Source: an uncultured Lachnospiraceae bacterium
GTDB lineage: Bacteria; Bacillota; Clostridia; Lachnospirales; Lachnospiraceae
Direction: 5' to 3'
Assembly: GCA_949740725.1 (NCBI GenBank)
Contig: CATJIO010000085.1
Span: forward strand, 1-40,071
Length of the DNA stretch: 40,071 nt
The notes beneath the pieces are model-generated. The model was given only the letters and a program-made list of their open reading frames with translations. It did not search any database and had not been told where the DNA came from. The first letter of the stretch is position 1. Every line of letters begins with the position of its first letter. The position numbers and the translations under genes were made by a program. This document shows, piece by piece, positions 1 through 6,916 of the stretch.

Positions 1-104
1 ACCCTCACAATGTAGGTAGTCCGGCCAATCTTCTTCACCAGTGCGGGAGCGTCCTTAGCCGGTGTCGTGGTGGTAATGTCCTCTGTGATTTTCTCGCTGT
101 TCAT
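1..104 (-). CDS. tnpW: TnpW-like transposon-encoded protein (5' part only)
   Basis: Only the first 34 codons are in the window; the gene continues past the left edge. The protein begins MNSEKITEDITTTT and reaches VKKIGRTTYIVRV, which matches my recollection of the small TnpW family carried by Tn4451-type and other Clostridia integrative elements. The family has no established biochemical role. An AAGGAG ribosome binding site sits about 6 bases before the ATG at 104. The start overlaps the stop of a 19-codon ORF (ATGA overlap) that looks like the beginning of a serine recombinase. This marks the left edge of the window as mobile-element DNA. The identification rests on a short N-terminal pattern, so it is probable rather than certain. 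Confidence 0.7.
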   Translation of the reverse strand, partial: MNSEKITEDITTTTPAKDAPALVKKIGRTTYIVR

Positions 105-160
105 AAATTCTCCTTACGGGAGAGCCTCTCGTATAGCGGGGTAATCTTGGTTTTCGTCAT
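101..160 (-). pseudogene. N-terminal stub of a Tn4451/TnpX-type large serine recombinase
   Basis: This 19-codon ORF reads MTKTKITPLYERLSRKENL then stops. Large serine recombinases of Clostridia elements commonly start with K-I-T-x-L-Y-E-R-L-S-R followed by acidic residues. Here the match runs through LYERLSR and then breaks, the frame ending on the ATGA that starts tnpW. It has its own strong AAGGAGG site upstream of the ATG at 160. The simplest reading is an internal deletion that removed nearly the whole recombinase and joined its first 15 codons to the region before tnpW. A small leader peptide that couples translation to tnpW is the alternative. Confidence 0.55.
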
Positions 161-353
161 AGCGTCTGCCTCCTTACATGAAATATGCTTTAAATGTGTC
201 CTTCACTAACCATGAGAAAATCCCGCGATTAAGAAGTCATTTAGAGCATATATCTCCCGTTTCATGAAAAAACTTTTTGAGCGCCACAAAGAAAAGGCGA
301 GGCAAAGAATTTTGTGTAATGGTAAAAAAATTTTATCACTTTTGCGGCTATAA
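161..353. other. AT-rich stretch with no convincing gene
   Basis: This stretch separates the mobile-element genes from the next ORF. On the minus strand a 19-codon ORF (206-265, MKREIYALND...) lacks a good ribosome binding site. A second minus frame, ending at the TAA near 176, reads ...FSWLVKDTFKAYFM, so the two could be pieces of one small frameshifted gene. I do not recognise either. The AT-rich part at 300-360 could include an element terminus or promoter, but I see no inverted terminal repeats. Confidence 0.3.
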
Positions 354-599
354 TTATATTGTAGAGTCTAACCCCATTGCCATGCCATAATTCATCATCG
401 CTTCAGCAATGATCAAATCCAATGTTGTATCTATATCTACCGATTTTTCTCTCATCATAACGTAGCCCACACATTTGTCTGCGTAAAAATCGTATTTCAA
501 ATCCATAATTTTTTTTGCATCTATTAAATTTACTGCACCATTCTCTCTATTGAAATCAAGATATAGAATGATAACAGACAGGGCAGCAGGGATAGTCAA
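354..599 (-). pseudogene. Possible decayed coding fragment, unknown
   Basis: An open frame of 81 codons begins right after an in-frame TAG and has only a TTG start, which lies inside the hairpin at 579-618. It has no ribosome binding site. A more normal ATG start would be at IMDLKY, leaving about 50 residues ending MNYGMAMGLDSTI. I recognise no family. The combination of an open frame with no usable start suggests the 3' remnant of a larger gene, or a chance ORF. Confidence 0.25.
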
Positions 600-618
600 C
601 GCCTATCCCGCCGCCCTG
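579..618 (-). terminator. Hairpin after the 122-residue membrane protein
   Basis: CAGGGC..GGGATAG and CTATCCC..GCCCTG form a long stem of about 16 pairs with two mismatches or bulges around a 7-base loop. It begins about 9 bases past the stop at 627, reading leftward, and is followed by a moderately T-rich tail. It is a plausible intrinsic terminator, though the U tract is imperfect. Confidence 0.55.
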
Positions 619-626
619 TTATAAGT

Positions 627-995
627 TTACTGGTGAAATACGTCTGCGCTTGGATAACCATACCCAAATAGCTTAATAAAATCATGCCATCCTAAAATAC
701 AAATTCCTAACAAAAACAATCCGGCAAAGGCCAGAAATGGCAGCCATACGAAAGACTTCTTTTTTTGAAAGCATTTTTTGCACAATGAGAATGTTACAGG
801 CAGAATTGCAAGTAGCCATAGCAACAGTCCCACCACTCCAAAAAGCACAGCAATATCCGCTTCAGAACCCATGTCATACATATATCCCTTGCCATGTCCA
901 GTAATGTTCATGTATATGCAGCCAACCCAAAGCGGTGAAGAAATGCTTACTAACAAGAACCATATTATTAAAATAGCGGTTTTCACTTTTTCCAT
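627..995 (-). CDS. Small membrane protein, unknown function
   Basis: The protein has 122 residues and three hydrophobic segments, at about residues 8-28, 47-70 and 82-102. A short Cys/Lys-rich loop (CKKCFQKKK) separates segments two and three. The first segment could be a signal anchor. I recognise no family. A GGAGGG site 6 bases before the ATG and a reasonable promoter at 1042-1070 support it as a real gene, transcribed alone and followed by a hairpin. It lies between the mobile-element edge and trkH, so it could be accessory DNA. Confidence 0.6.
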   Translation of the reverse strand: MEKVKTAILIIWFLLVSISSPLWVGCIYMNITGHGKGYMYDMGSEADIAVLFGVVGLLLWLLAILPVTFSLCKKCFQKKKSFVWLPFLAFAGLFLLGICILGWHDFIKLFGYGYPSADVFHQ

Positions 996-1041
996 GTTAT
1001 TCCCTCCGACATTCCGAATTGTCGATTAGTTTGCTAACCCC

Positions 1042-1070
1042 AGTTTAGCACGTCTTCCCGTCCAAAACAA
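1042..1070 (-). promoter_or_regulatory. Sigma-A type promoter for the 122-residue membrane protein
   Basis: On the minus strand TTGTTT (1065-1070) is 17 bases from TAAACT (1042-1047), about 45 bases before the ATG at 995. The match is moderate. Confidence 0.4.
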
Positions 1071-1130
1071 TCAACGTCTTATGTCCATTCTGACTGTCTG
1101 GATTACTTACATTTTGGGCAGCTGATATTA

Positions 1131-2498
1131 CTATCCCACGGTAATCTTCTCCACCGGCAACCGCACCGGCGGCTTTTTCTTAGACTGGGTAAAGGCCAGC
1201 GCGGAGGAAAGGCTCCCCACCCTTCCACAATACATTAATATCACCAAAGCTATTTTCGACATAGGCAGCAGCGCCCTGGTGATCCCGGTAGACATCCCAG
1301 CAGTGCCAATGGCCGAAAAAGTTTCAAATAACACATCAGACATCAGAAGTCCTGGCTGGAGCACCACGATCCATACTGAGGCAGTGATAGCCAGCACCAG
1401 GTTAAAAGACAGGATCAAACCAGCCTGGCGCACCACGCCGTCATCCAGTCTCCGATTAAACACATTCATCCCGTCGGTCTGATCCACACTAGCCCGGATG
1501 GACAGGAGGAGAACAGCCAGGGTGGTGGTCTTAATCCCTCCGGCGGTGGAGCCTGGGCTTCCCCCGATAAACATCAACACAATCGTTACCAGCTTACTCC
1601 CATCGGTGAGAGCCGCGGTATCCGTGGTATTAAACCCGGCCGTCCTGGCAGTGATGGACTGGAAGAGAGAGCTGTATACCTTTCCTCCCAGGCTCATGTC
1701 TGCCATCAGATGGTTCATCTCCAGAAGGAAGAAAAGCATCCCTCCCCCAAAGATCAGCGCTGCTGTGGTCACCAGCACAATCTTGGTATGAAGCAGGTAT
1801 TTCCGGAAATGCAGCCCTTTTTTCATCAGATCATCCCACACGATAAAGCCGATTCCCCCGATGACGATCAAACTCATAATGGTAAGATTTACCAGCCAGT
1901 CGTCATAATAATAGGTGAGGGAGCTGTAGGGCTCCCTAATTCCCATCAGGTCAAAACCTCCATTACAAAAGGCAGAAATAGAATGAAAAATCCCGTAATA
2001 CACCCCCCGAAAGAATCCAAACTCTGGCACGAACCGGATGGAAAGAAGAAGCGCCCCTACCCCCTCAAACAGCAGCGTCCCCTGGACGATCTTTTTCGCC
2101 AGGCGGACCACCCCGCCAATCTGAAGGGTGTTGACGCTCTCCTGCATCCTTCTTCGCTCCTTCAGGCCAATCTTCCGGCGCAGGACAATAGAAAGGAAGA
2201 CGCCGATGGTGATAAAACCCAGGCCCCCGATCTGTATCATGGCCAGGATTACCAGCTGACCCAGCAGCGTCCACTGGCTCCAGGTGTCCGCTGCCACCAG
2301 CCCGGTCACACAGGTAGCGCTGGTCGCCGTCAACAGGCAGTTGACAAATCCCAGGCTTTCGCCACTACGGTTAGCAGCAGGCAGCATTAAAAGCCCGGTT
2401 CCCGCCAGAATGATTCCCAGAAATCCATAGGCAATAAATTGTGTCTGGGACAAATGGCGTTTCTTCTTATTCCATTTCTCCATCTTCCATCCCTTCAT
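1131..2498 (-). CDS. trkH: TrkH/KtrB family potassium uptake channel subunit
   Basis: This is a polytopic K+ translocation subunit of 455 residues, usual for KtrB-type members. The four pore-loop selectivity filters are visible, each with its glycine: TSATCVTGL, SISAFCNGGFDL, SITARTAGFNT and SAIGTAGMSTG. An open frame extends back to 2546, but the ATG at 2498 is preferred because GGGGAGG lies 8 bases upstream and the start overlaps the znuB stop as ATGA. It therefore seems translationally coupled to the metal importer. No TrkA/KtrA cytoplasmic RCK partner is in the window; the family normally needs one, so it must be encoded elsewhere. Whether the channel uses Na+ or H+ coupling cannot be told from the sequence. 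Confidence 0.9.
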   Translation of the reverse strand: MKGWKMEKWNKKKRHLSQTQFIAYGFLGIILAGTGLLMLPAANRSGESLGFVNCLLTATSATCVTGLVAADTWSQWTLLGQLVILAMIQIGGLGFITIGVFLSIVLRRKIGLKERRRMQESVNTLQIGGVVRLAKKIVQGTLLFEGVGALLLSIRFVPEFGFFRGVYYGIFHSISAFCNGGFDLMGIREPYSSLTYYYDDWLVNLTIMSLIVIGGIGFIVWDDLMKKGLHFRKYLLHTKIVLVTTAALIFGGGMLFFLLEMNHLMADMSLGGKVYSSLFQSITARTAGFNTTDTAALTDGSKLVTIVLMFIGGSPGSTAGGIKTTTLAVLLLSIRASVDQTDGMNVFNRRLDDGVVRQAGLILSFNLVLAITASVWIVVLQPGLLMSDVLFETFSAIGTAGMSTGITRALLPMSKIALVILMYCGRVGSLSSALAFTQSKKKPPVRLPVEKITVG

Positions 2499-3316
2499 CC
2501 TCGTATCCTCCCCACTGCCTGCCAGGCAGCAAATAGTAAAAAGCAAAGTAAATTCACCACAACCACGCTGGCCCCTGCCGGCGTGGAGCAGGTGTAGGAC
2601 ATCACCATCCCCGCGGTAAAGCAGACCACGGAGACCAGGCCGGAGGAGAGAATCACTCCCCGAAAGCTTTTAAATACCCGCATAGAGGTTAGGGCAGGGA
2701 AAATGATCAGGCTGGAGATCAGCATGGCCCCCATCATCCGCATCCCCAACACAATGGTTACCGCCGTTAAGATGGCAATCATGGCATGATAGAAATTAAC
2801 CAGCACTCCTGTGGCCCTGGCAAAGTTTTCATCAAAGGTTACCGCAAACAACTTGTGGTAACAAAATACAAACAGCCCCAGCACGATAATGGACAAGATC
2901 ACACTTAGCCGGACATCAGAAGGGCTCATCGCCAGGATGCTGCCGAACATATAGCTGCTCACATCTGTGGTCATCCCAGTAGTCAGGGAGGTGATGATGA
3001 TGCCGACAGCCAGGGCGCTGGCGGAAATCATGGCAATGGCCGCGTCACTTTTGAGTTTGCCGTTCTCCGTAATCCGCAGGAGAAAAAAGGCCGCCAACAC
3101 CACCACCGGGATGGACACGGCCAACGGTGACCAGCCCAGGGCAACAGCAATGGACAGCGCCCCAAAAGACACATGGGACAGTCCGTCCCCGATCATGGAA
3201 TACCGCTTCAGCACCAGGCTGACGCCTAAAAGCGAGGCACAGAGGGAGACTAAAATCCCCCCGGCAAAAGCCCGCACCAGAAAGGGATAGGACAACATCT
3301 CCGCCATAATTTTCAT
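2495..3316 (-). CDS. znuB: Metal ABC transporter permease (ZnuB/MntB/TroC family)
   Basis: This is a 273-residue ABC-3 family membrane permease with about eight hydrophobic segments. Family features include GILVSLCASLLGVSLVLKR near the N terminus, the conserved MIGDGLSHVSFG segment, and GAMLISSLIIFPALTS in the second half. It would carry a divalent metal across the membrane with the ATPase just upstream. The start overlaps the ATPase stop (ATGA at 3313-3316) and its end overlaps trkH. Zn2+ is favoured over Mn2+ because the adjacent binding protein has a His-rich loop, but metal choice is inferred. Confidence 0.9.
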   Translation of the reverse strand: MKIMAEMLSYPFLVRAFAGGILVSLCASLLGVSLVLKRYSMIGDGLSHVSFGALSIAVALGWSPLAVSIPVVVLAAFFLLRITENGKLKSDAAIAMISASALAVGIIITSLTTGMTTDVSSYMFGSILAMSPSDVRLSVILSIIVLGLFVFCYHKLFAVTFDENFARATGVLVNFYHAMIAILTAVTIVLGMRMMGAMLISSLIIFPALTSMRVFKSFRGVILSSGLVSVVCFTAGMVMSYTCSTPAGASVVVVNLLCFLLFAAWQAVGRIRG

Positions 3317-4023
3317 CCCTCATCACCTCCTAAAAATCGTTTCCCGATCTCACTAGCCTTGTATTCCCCGGCGGAGCCGTAAAATAAGACTCTCTGCTGG
3401 AGATGGAGGATTTTGCTTACCTGGTGCACCACATTAGAAATATCATGGGACACCATCAGGATGGTCACCCCCTCCTCCCGGTTCAGCTTCCGCAAGATCC
3501 CATACACCTCCTGGATAGCTGAAGGGTCCAGCCCGGTGATGGGCTCATCCAAAAGCAGCAGCTGACTAGTAGCGCACAGCGCCCTGGCGATCAGCACCCG
3601 CTGCTGCTGCCCTCCGGACAGCTCCCTATAGCAGAGCTTCCTTAAAGGGGTAATCCCCAGTTTTTCCATACATTCCATGGTCAGCTCTTTCTCTGCTTTC
3701 GTATAGAAGGGTCGCATCCCCCGGCGGCTTAAGCAGCCGGACTGGACCACCTCATACACCGTGGCCGGAAAATCCTTCTGAGCCGCGGTCTGCTGGGGCA
3801 GATATCCGATGCCGGTCCGCTTCAACTCCTCGCTTACCGTCATCGTTCCCGCTGTGGGCTTTAAAAGCCCTAAGATCCCTTTGATCAAGGTACTTTTTCC
3901 GGATCCATTCTCCCCTACAATGCACAGGTAATCCCCAGGATGGATCTCCATGGTCACATCGATCACTGCATCGTGGTTTTCATATCCAAAGTCTACATGC
4001 TCACAGGTAATTAATCCATTCAT
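3313..4023 (-). CDS. znuC: Metal ABC transporter ATP-binding protein
   Basis: This 236-residue ABC ATPase has Walker A GENGSGKST (residues 38-46), signature LSGGQQQR, Walker B LLLLDEP and the switch His in MVSHD. The Q-loop lies in GYLPQQT. Layout and length match ZnuC/MntA-type subunits. It energises the ZnuB permease encoded immediately downstream with a 4-base overlap, and the binding protein lies 46 bases upstream, so the three genes form one importer. Confidence 0.92.
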   Translation of the reverse strand: MNGLITCEHVDFGYENHDAVIDVTMEIHPGDYLCIVGENGSGKSTLIKGILGLLKPTAGTMTVSEELKRTGIGYLPQQTAAQKDFPATVYEVVQSGCLSRRGMRPFYTKAEKELTMECMEKLGITPLRKLCYRELSGGQQQRVLIARALCATSQLLLLDEPITGLDPSAIQEVYGILRKLNREEGVTILMVSHDISNVVHQVSKILHLQQRVLFYGSAGEYKASEIGKRFLGGDEG

Positions 4024-4069
4024 TCTGTTTCCTCATAACAATATTGTACTGCCTGCAGGAAAATACCAG

Positions 4070-5245
4070 TCACTGCAGTCCTGCCCGTAGATTCCGCACA
4101 TTCTGCTCCATCAGCTGCAGATAGGTGATCCCTTCATCAAACTCCTTCCGGGTCACATTGTGACAGGAGTGGAGAAGCAGAGGCCTGGCCCCGGTCTCCT
4201 CCCCGATAATTTCCGCCACCCGGCGGCTGGAAAGCTCCAGGTAGTATACCGCCGAAAGCCCTCGATCCTCTACCTGCTTAATCAGGTAGGCAATGGTCCT
4301 GGCGCTGGGCTCTGTATCCCCGGAACACCCGGCAAAGGCCGCCCGGTACTGAATCCCGTAGGTTTCCGCCAGATAACGGAAGGGAAACCGATCCCCCACG
4401 ATAATCATGTTCTCTCTGGCTTCCTCCATCAGCAGCCGGTACTCCTCGTCAAGCGCCTTAAGTTCCTCCAAGTATCGTCTGGCATTCCCTTCATAGAATT
4501 CCCGGTTCTCTGGATCCTCCTCTGCAAATACCCGGCAGATCTCCCTCACCATCTCCATGGCATTGGTCGGGGAAGTCCAGATATGCTCATCATATTCAAT
4601 CTGGTGAAGCTGTCCAGGCTCATGATCCTTTTCCCACTTTAGCTCATCATTCGAATCATGGTCATGATCGTGATCATGACCCCGGCCTGCCTCCATTCCC
4701 TCCACCTTCTCCTCTTCCAGCACATCCACCACATCCATCATAGAGACTGTGCGGATATGGGAAGTATCCAGGGATTCCAAAACTGCGTCCACCCACTGCT
4801 CCATCGCTCCCCCATTATACAAAAGAATATCCGACTCCTGTATCTCCATCATGTCTGCCGGTGTTGGCTCGAAGGAGTGGCTGTCCATACCTGCAGGGAT
4901 TACCAGTTTCAGCCGCACCCGGTCCCCGGCAATCTGCCGCGCAAAATCATAATAGGGAAAGATGGTAGTGGTCACGCAAAGCCGTTTTGACTCATCCTGA
5001 ACATTCTCATCCTTAGATGATCCGCTGTTTCCGTTTCCAACGATGTGGTTTCCCGCCGGCCAACGGCCATTTTCCTCTCCCGTCACTCCGCTCCTTGCAC
5101 AGCCAGCCAGAGGCGCCGCCAGTAGGGCTGCTCCCAATGTCAGCCACCCCATCCACTTTCTCCTACTGCTTCCTCTTGGCGCTGCCCCGTCTATCCTGAG
5201 GCCCAAACGCTTCCTCTTCCCCTTAACTTCTGTCCATAGGCGCAT
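4070..5245 (-). CDS. znuA: Zinc/manganese-binding lipoprotein of the ABC importer
   Basis: This is a cluster A-1 metal-binding lipoprotein. With the ATG at 5245 it has 391 residues. A hydrophobic stretch ends in the lipobox LAGC, placing the lipidated Cys at about residue 49. Metal ligands are expected at the His of DSHSFEPTP (about 123) and of DEHIWTSP (about 221), and an acidic His-rich loop (HDHDHDHD, about 190-197) lies between them, as in zinc-type ZnuA proteins. The start is uncertain. The frame is open to 5335; the ATG at 5245 has AGGAG 9 bases upstream; a third ATG at 5152 also has AGGAG 7 bases upstream, but would leave no positive charge before the signal peptide core. The MATE gene is just upstream and ZnuC follows. 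Confidence 0.88.
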   Translation of the reverse strand: MRLWTEVKGKRKRLGLRIDGAAPRGSSRRKWMGWLTLGAALLAAPLAGCARSGVTGEENGRWPAGNHIVGNGNSGSSKDENVQDESKRLCVTTTIFPYYDFARQIAGDRVRLKLVIPAGMDSHSFEPTPADMMEIQESDILLYNGGAMEQWVDAVLESLDTSHIRTVSMMDVVDVLEEEKVEGMEAGRGHDHDHDHDSNDELKWEKDHEPGQLHQIEYDEHIWTSPTNAMEMVREICRVFAEEDPENREFYEGNARRYLEELKALDEEYRLLMEEARENMIIVGDRFPFRYLAETYGIQYRAAFAGCSGDTEPSARTIAYLIKQVEDRGLSAVYYLELSSRRVAEIIGEETGARPLLLHSCHNVTRKEFDEGITYLQLMEQNVRNLRAGLQ

Positions 5246-5343
5246 CACACCCATCTCCTGTTTCCATCCTCTAAACGGCAATCCTTTCACTTCCTCACAC
5301 CTATGCGCGGCCCGGCTCCCACAGGCCCACACCATATCCTATG

Positions 5344-6705
5344 CTAAATTTTCACCGATGTCCACTTCCCCGACTTAAACCGCCAGGTGGTTAAGATAAA
5401 CCGGCTCAGCTGATCCGCCATCACCCCCATCCAAACCCCCAGAAGACCGAAGCCCAGGACATATCCCATCACATAGGATCCCAGAGTCCGGACCAAGGTC
5501 ACGCTGAAGGTGGAAGCAATCATGGTAAAGATTACATCTCCTGCCCCTCTCAGGCATCCCATATAGATCACCTGGGCGATCTGGAGCACCACCACCAGCA
5601 CCATGATCCGCATTATCCCTACACCGATCTGGACGATCTCCGGTTCCTCAAAGAAGAGGCGATACAGCGACCTTCCGCCCAGAAGATAAATCACCGACAA
5701 TCCCAGAGAAATCCCATTTCCGATTTTCTGGCAAATATTCCCGTACTGCACTGCCTCCTTCGGCGAGCCTTCCCCCAGGCATCTTCCGATCAAGGCTACC
5801 GCAGCCGCCTGCATCCCGTCCCCGAAGGAAAAGGACACGCTCATAATATTCATTCCCACCTGATGGGCCGCCATAGCCGCCGTCCCCAGCTTGGCCGCCA
5901 TAATGGCCGTAGACATAAAGCCAATCCGCATCAGTACCTGCTCCGTAAATACACTGGAGCTGATTCGGATCATGCTCTGCACCGGCTCCAGGGAGGGGCG
6001 GATCCGCTCATGAAGCATATAGGGAAGGCTGATGAATCCAGATTTAAACAAGGATCGAATACTCATGACACAAGCGATCACTGTTCCAAAGACAGTGGCT
6101 ATGGCCGCTCCCTTGATTCCTAATGCCGGAAAGCCCCAGCGTCCATTGATGAGCAGGTAGTTACCGATCATATTGACCACATTGGAAGTCACATTGGTCT
6201 TCATAGCGATCTTGGTGTTTCCCGCGCCCCGCTGTGCCGCATTGATCACCAGGGAAATAATATTAAAGAGCATCCCGCCCATGATAATCCGGAAATAAAG
6301 CACTGCGCTGTCATGGGTATCCACCCTGGAGCCACACAGGGAAATGATGGGCTCTGCTAATAGCACACAAAGAATGGTGACCACCATGCCCGCAATCGCA
6401 GTAAAGAACAGGGCCACCATCAGCGCCTGATTAGCCCCCCGTTTATTCTGCTCCCCCCGTCGCCTGGCTACGATGGCAGAAACAGACACATTCAGCGCTA
6501 TAAATAAGGCCATACCCAGGAACTTGGGCTGGGTCGTCAGCCCTACCGCTGCCACTGCCGATGCCCCTAACGCACTGACCATCAGAGAATCAATCAGTCC
6601 GGCCAATGCCACAAAAAAGGATTCCAACACCGAAGGCCAGGCCATCCGAATTGCTGTGATTATTCTTTCCTTATTATTCGTCAAATATGTGCTGCTCCCG
6701 CTCAT
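5344..6705 (-). CDS. MATE family multidrug/cation efflux protein
   Basis: The protein has 453 residues with about 12 membrane segments arranged as two MatE repeats. Conserved family stretches include MAWPSVLESFFVALAGLIDS at the N terminus and the symmetric SFSFGDGMQAAAVALIGRCLGEG at the start of the second half. It would export cationic drugs or metabolites using a Na+ or H+ gradient. It has a strong promoter (6753-6781). The metal importer genes follow within about 100 bases, so read-through is possible. The substrate cannot be assigned. Confidence 0.9.
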   Translation of the reverse strand: MSGSSTYLTNNKERIITAIRMAWPSVLESFFVALAGLIDSLMVSALGASAVAAVGLTTQPKFLGMALFIALNVSVSAIVARRRGEQNKRGANQALMVALFFTAIAGMVVTILCVLLAEPIISLCGSRVDTHDSAVLYFRIIMGGMLFNIISLVINAAQRGAGNTKIAMKTNVTSNVVNMIGNYLLINGRWGFPALGIKGAAIATVFGTVIACVMSIRSLFKSGFISLPYMLHERIRPSLEPVQSMIRISSSVFTEQVLMRIGFMSTAIMAAKLGTAAMAAHQVGMNIMSVSFSFGDGMQAAAVALIGRCLGEGSPKEAVQYGNICQKIGNGISLGLSVIYLLGGRSLYRLFFEEPEIVQIGVGIMRIMVLVVVLQIAQVIYMGCLRGAGDVIFTMIASTFSVTLVRTLGSYVMGYVLGFGLLGVWMGVMADQLSRFILTTWRFKSGKWTSVKI

Positions 6706-6752
6706 CCTTTGTCCCTGGCTTTCTCTTGTTTTCTCACTACCGCATGTTTTAG

Positions 6753-6781
6753 ATTATAGCACAGAACATTTTACGTGGCAA
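6753..6781 (-). promoter_or_regulatory. Promoter for the MATE exporter
   Basis: On the minus strand TTGCCA (6776-6781) and TATAAT (6753-6758) are separated by exactly 17 bases, 47 bases before the ATG. This is close to the consensus for the housekeeping sigma factor. Confidence 0.7.
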
Positions 6782-6838
6782 GAATAGGAAAACATGGCGC
6801 AGGAACCTCCTGCCCCGGGGATGAGCCCAGTATAACTA

Positions 6839-6872
6839 GAGGCCAGGGATCGAAAAACTGATCCCCGGCCTC
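6839..6872 (-). terminator. Terminator-like hairpin after glgB
   Basis: GAGGCCaGGGATC pairs with GATCCCcGGCCTC around an 8-base A-rich loop, giving 12-13 stem pairs. It lies 45 bases past the glgB stop at 6917. The T tract is on the plus-strand side, so it may act bidirectionally or mainly protect the transcript end. Confidence 0.6.
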
Positions 6873-6916
6873 ACTTTTTGCCCTGAAAGGTTAACCGTTT
6901 TGTCATTAGGAAACTC

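Noticed and set aside
1710-2390. A 226-codon plus-strand ORF opposite trkH
   Set aside because: Antisense shadow; its translation has no globular character.
4655-4685. Short tandem repeat (GATCATGATCGTGATC-like)
   Set aside because: It simply encodes the His-Asp metal loop of the binding protein.
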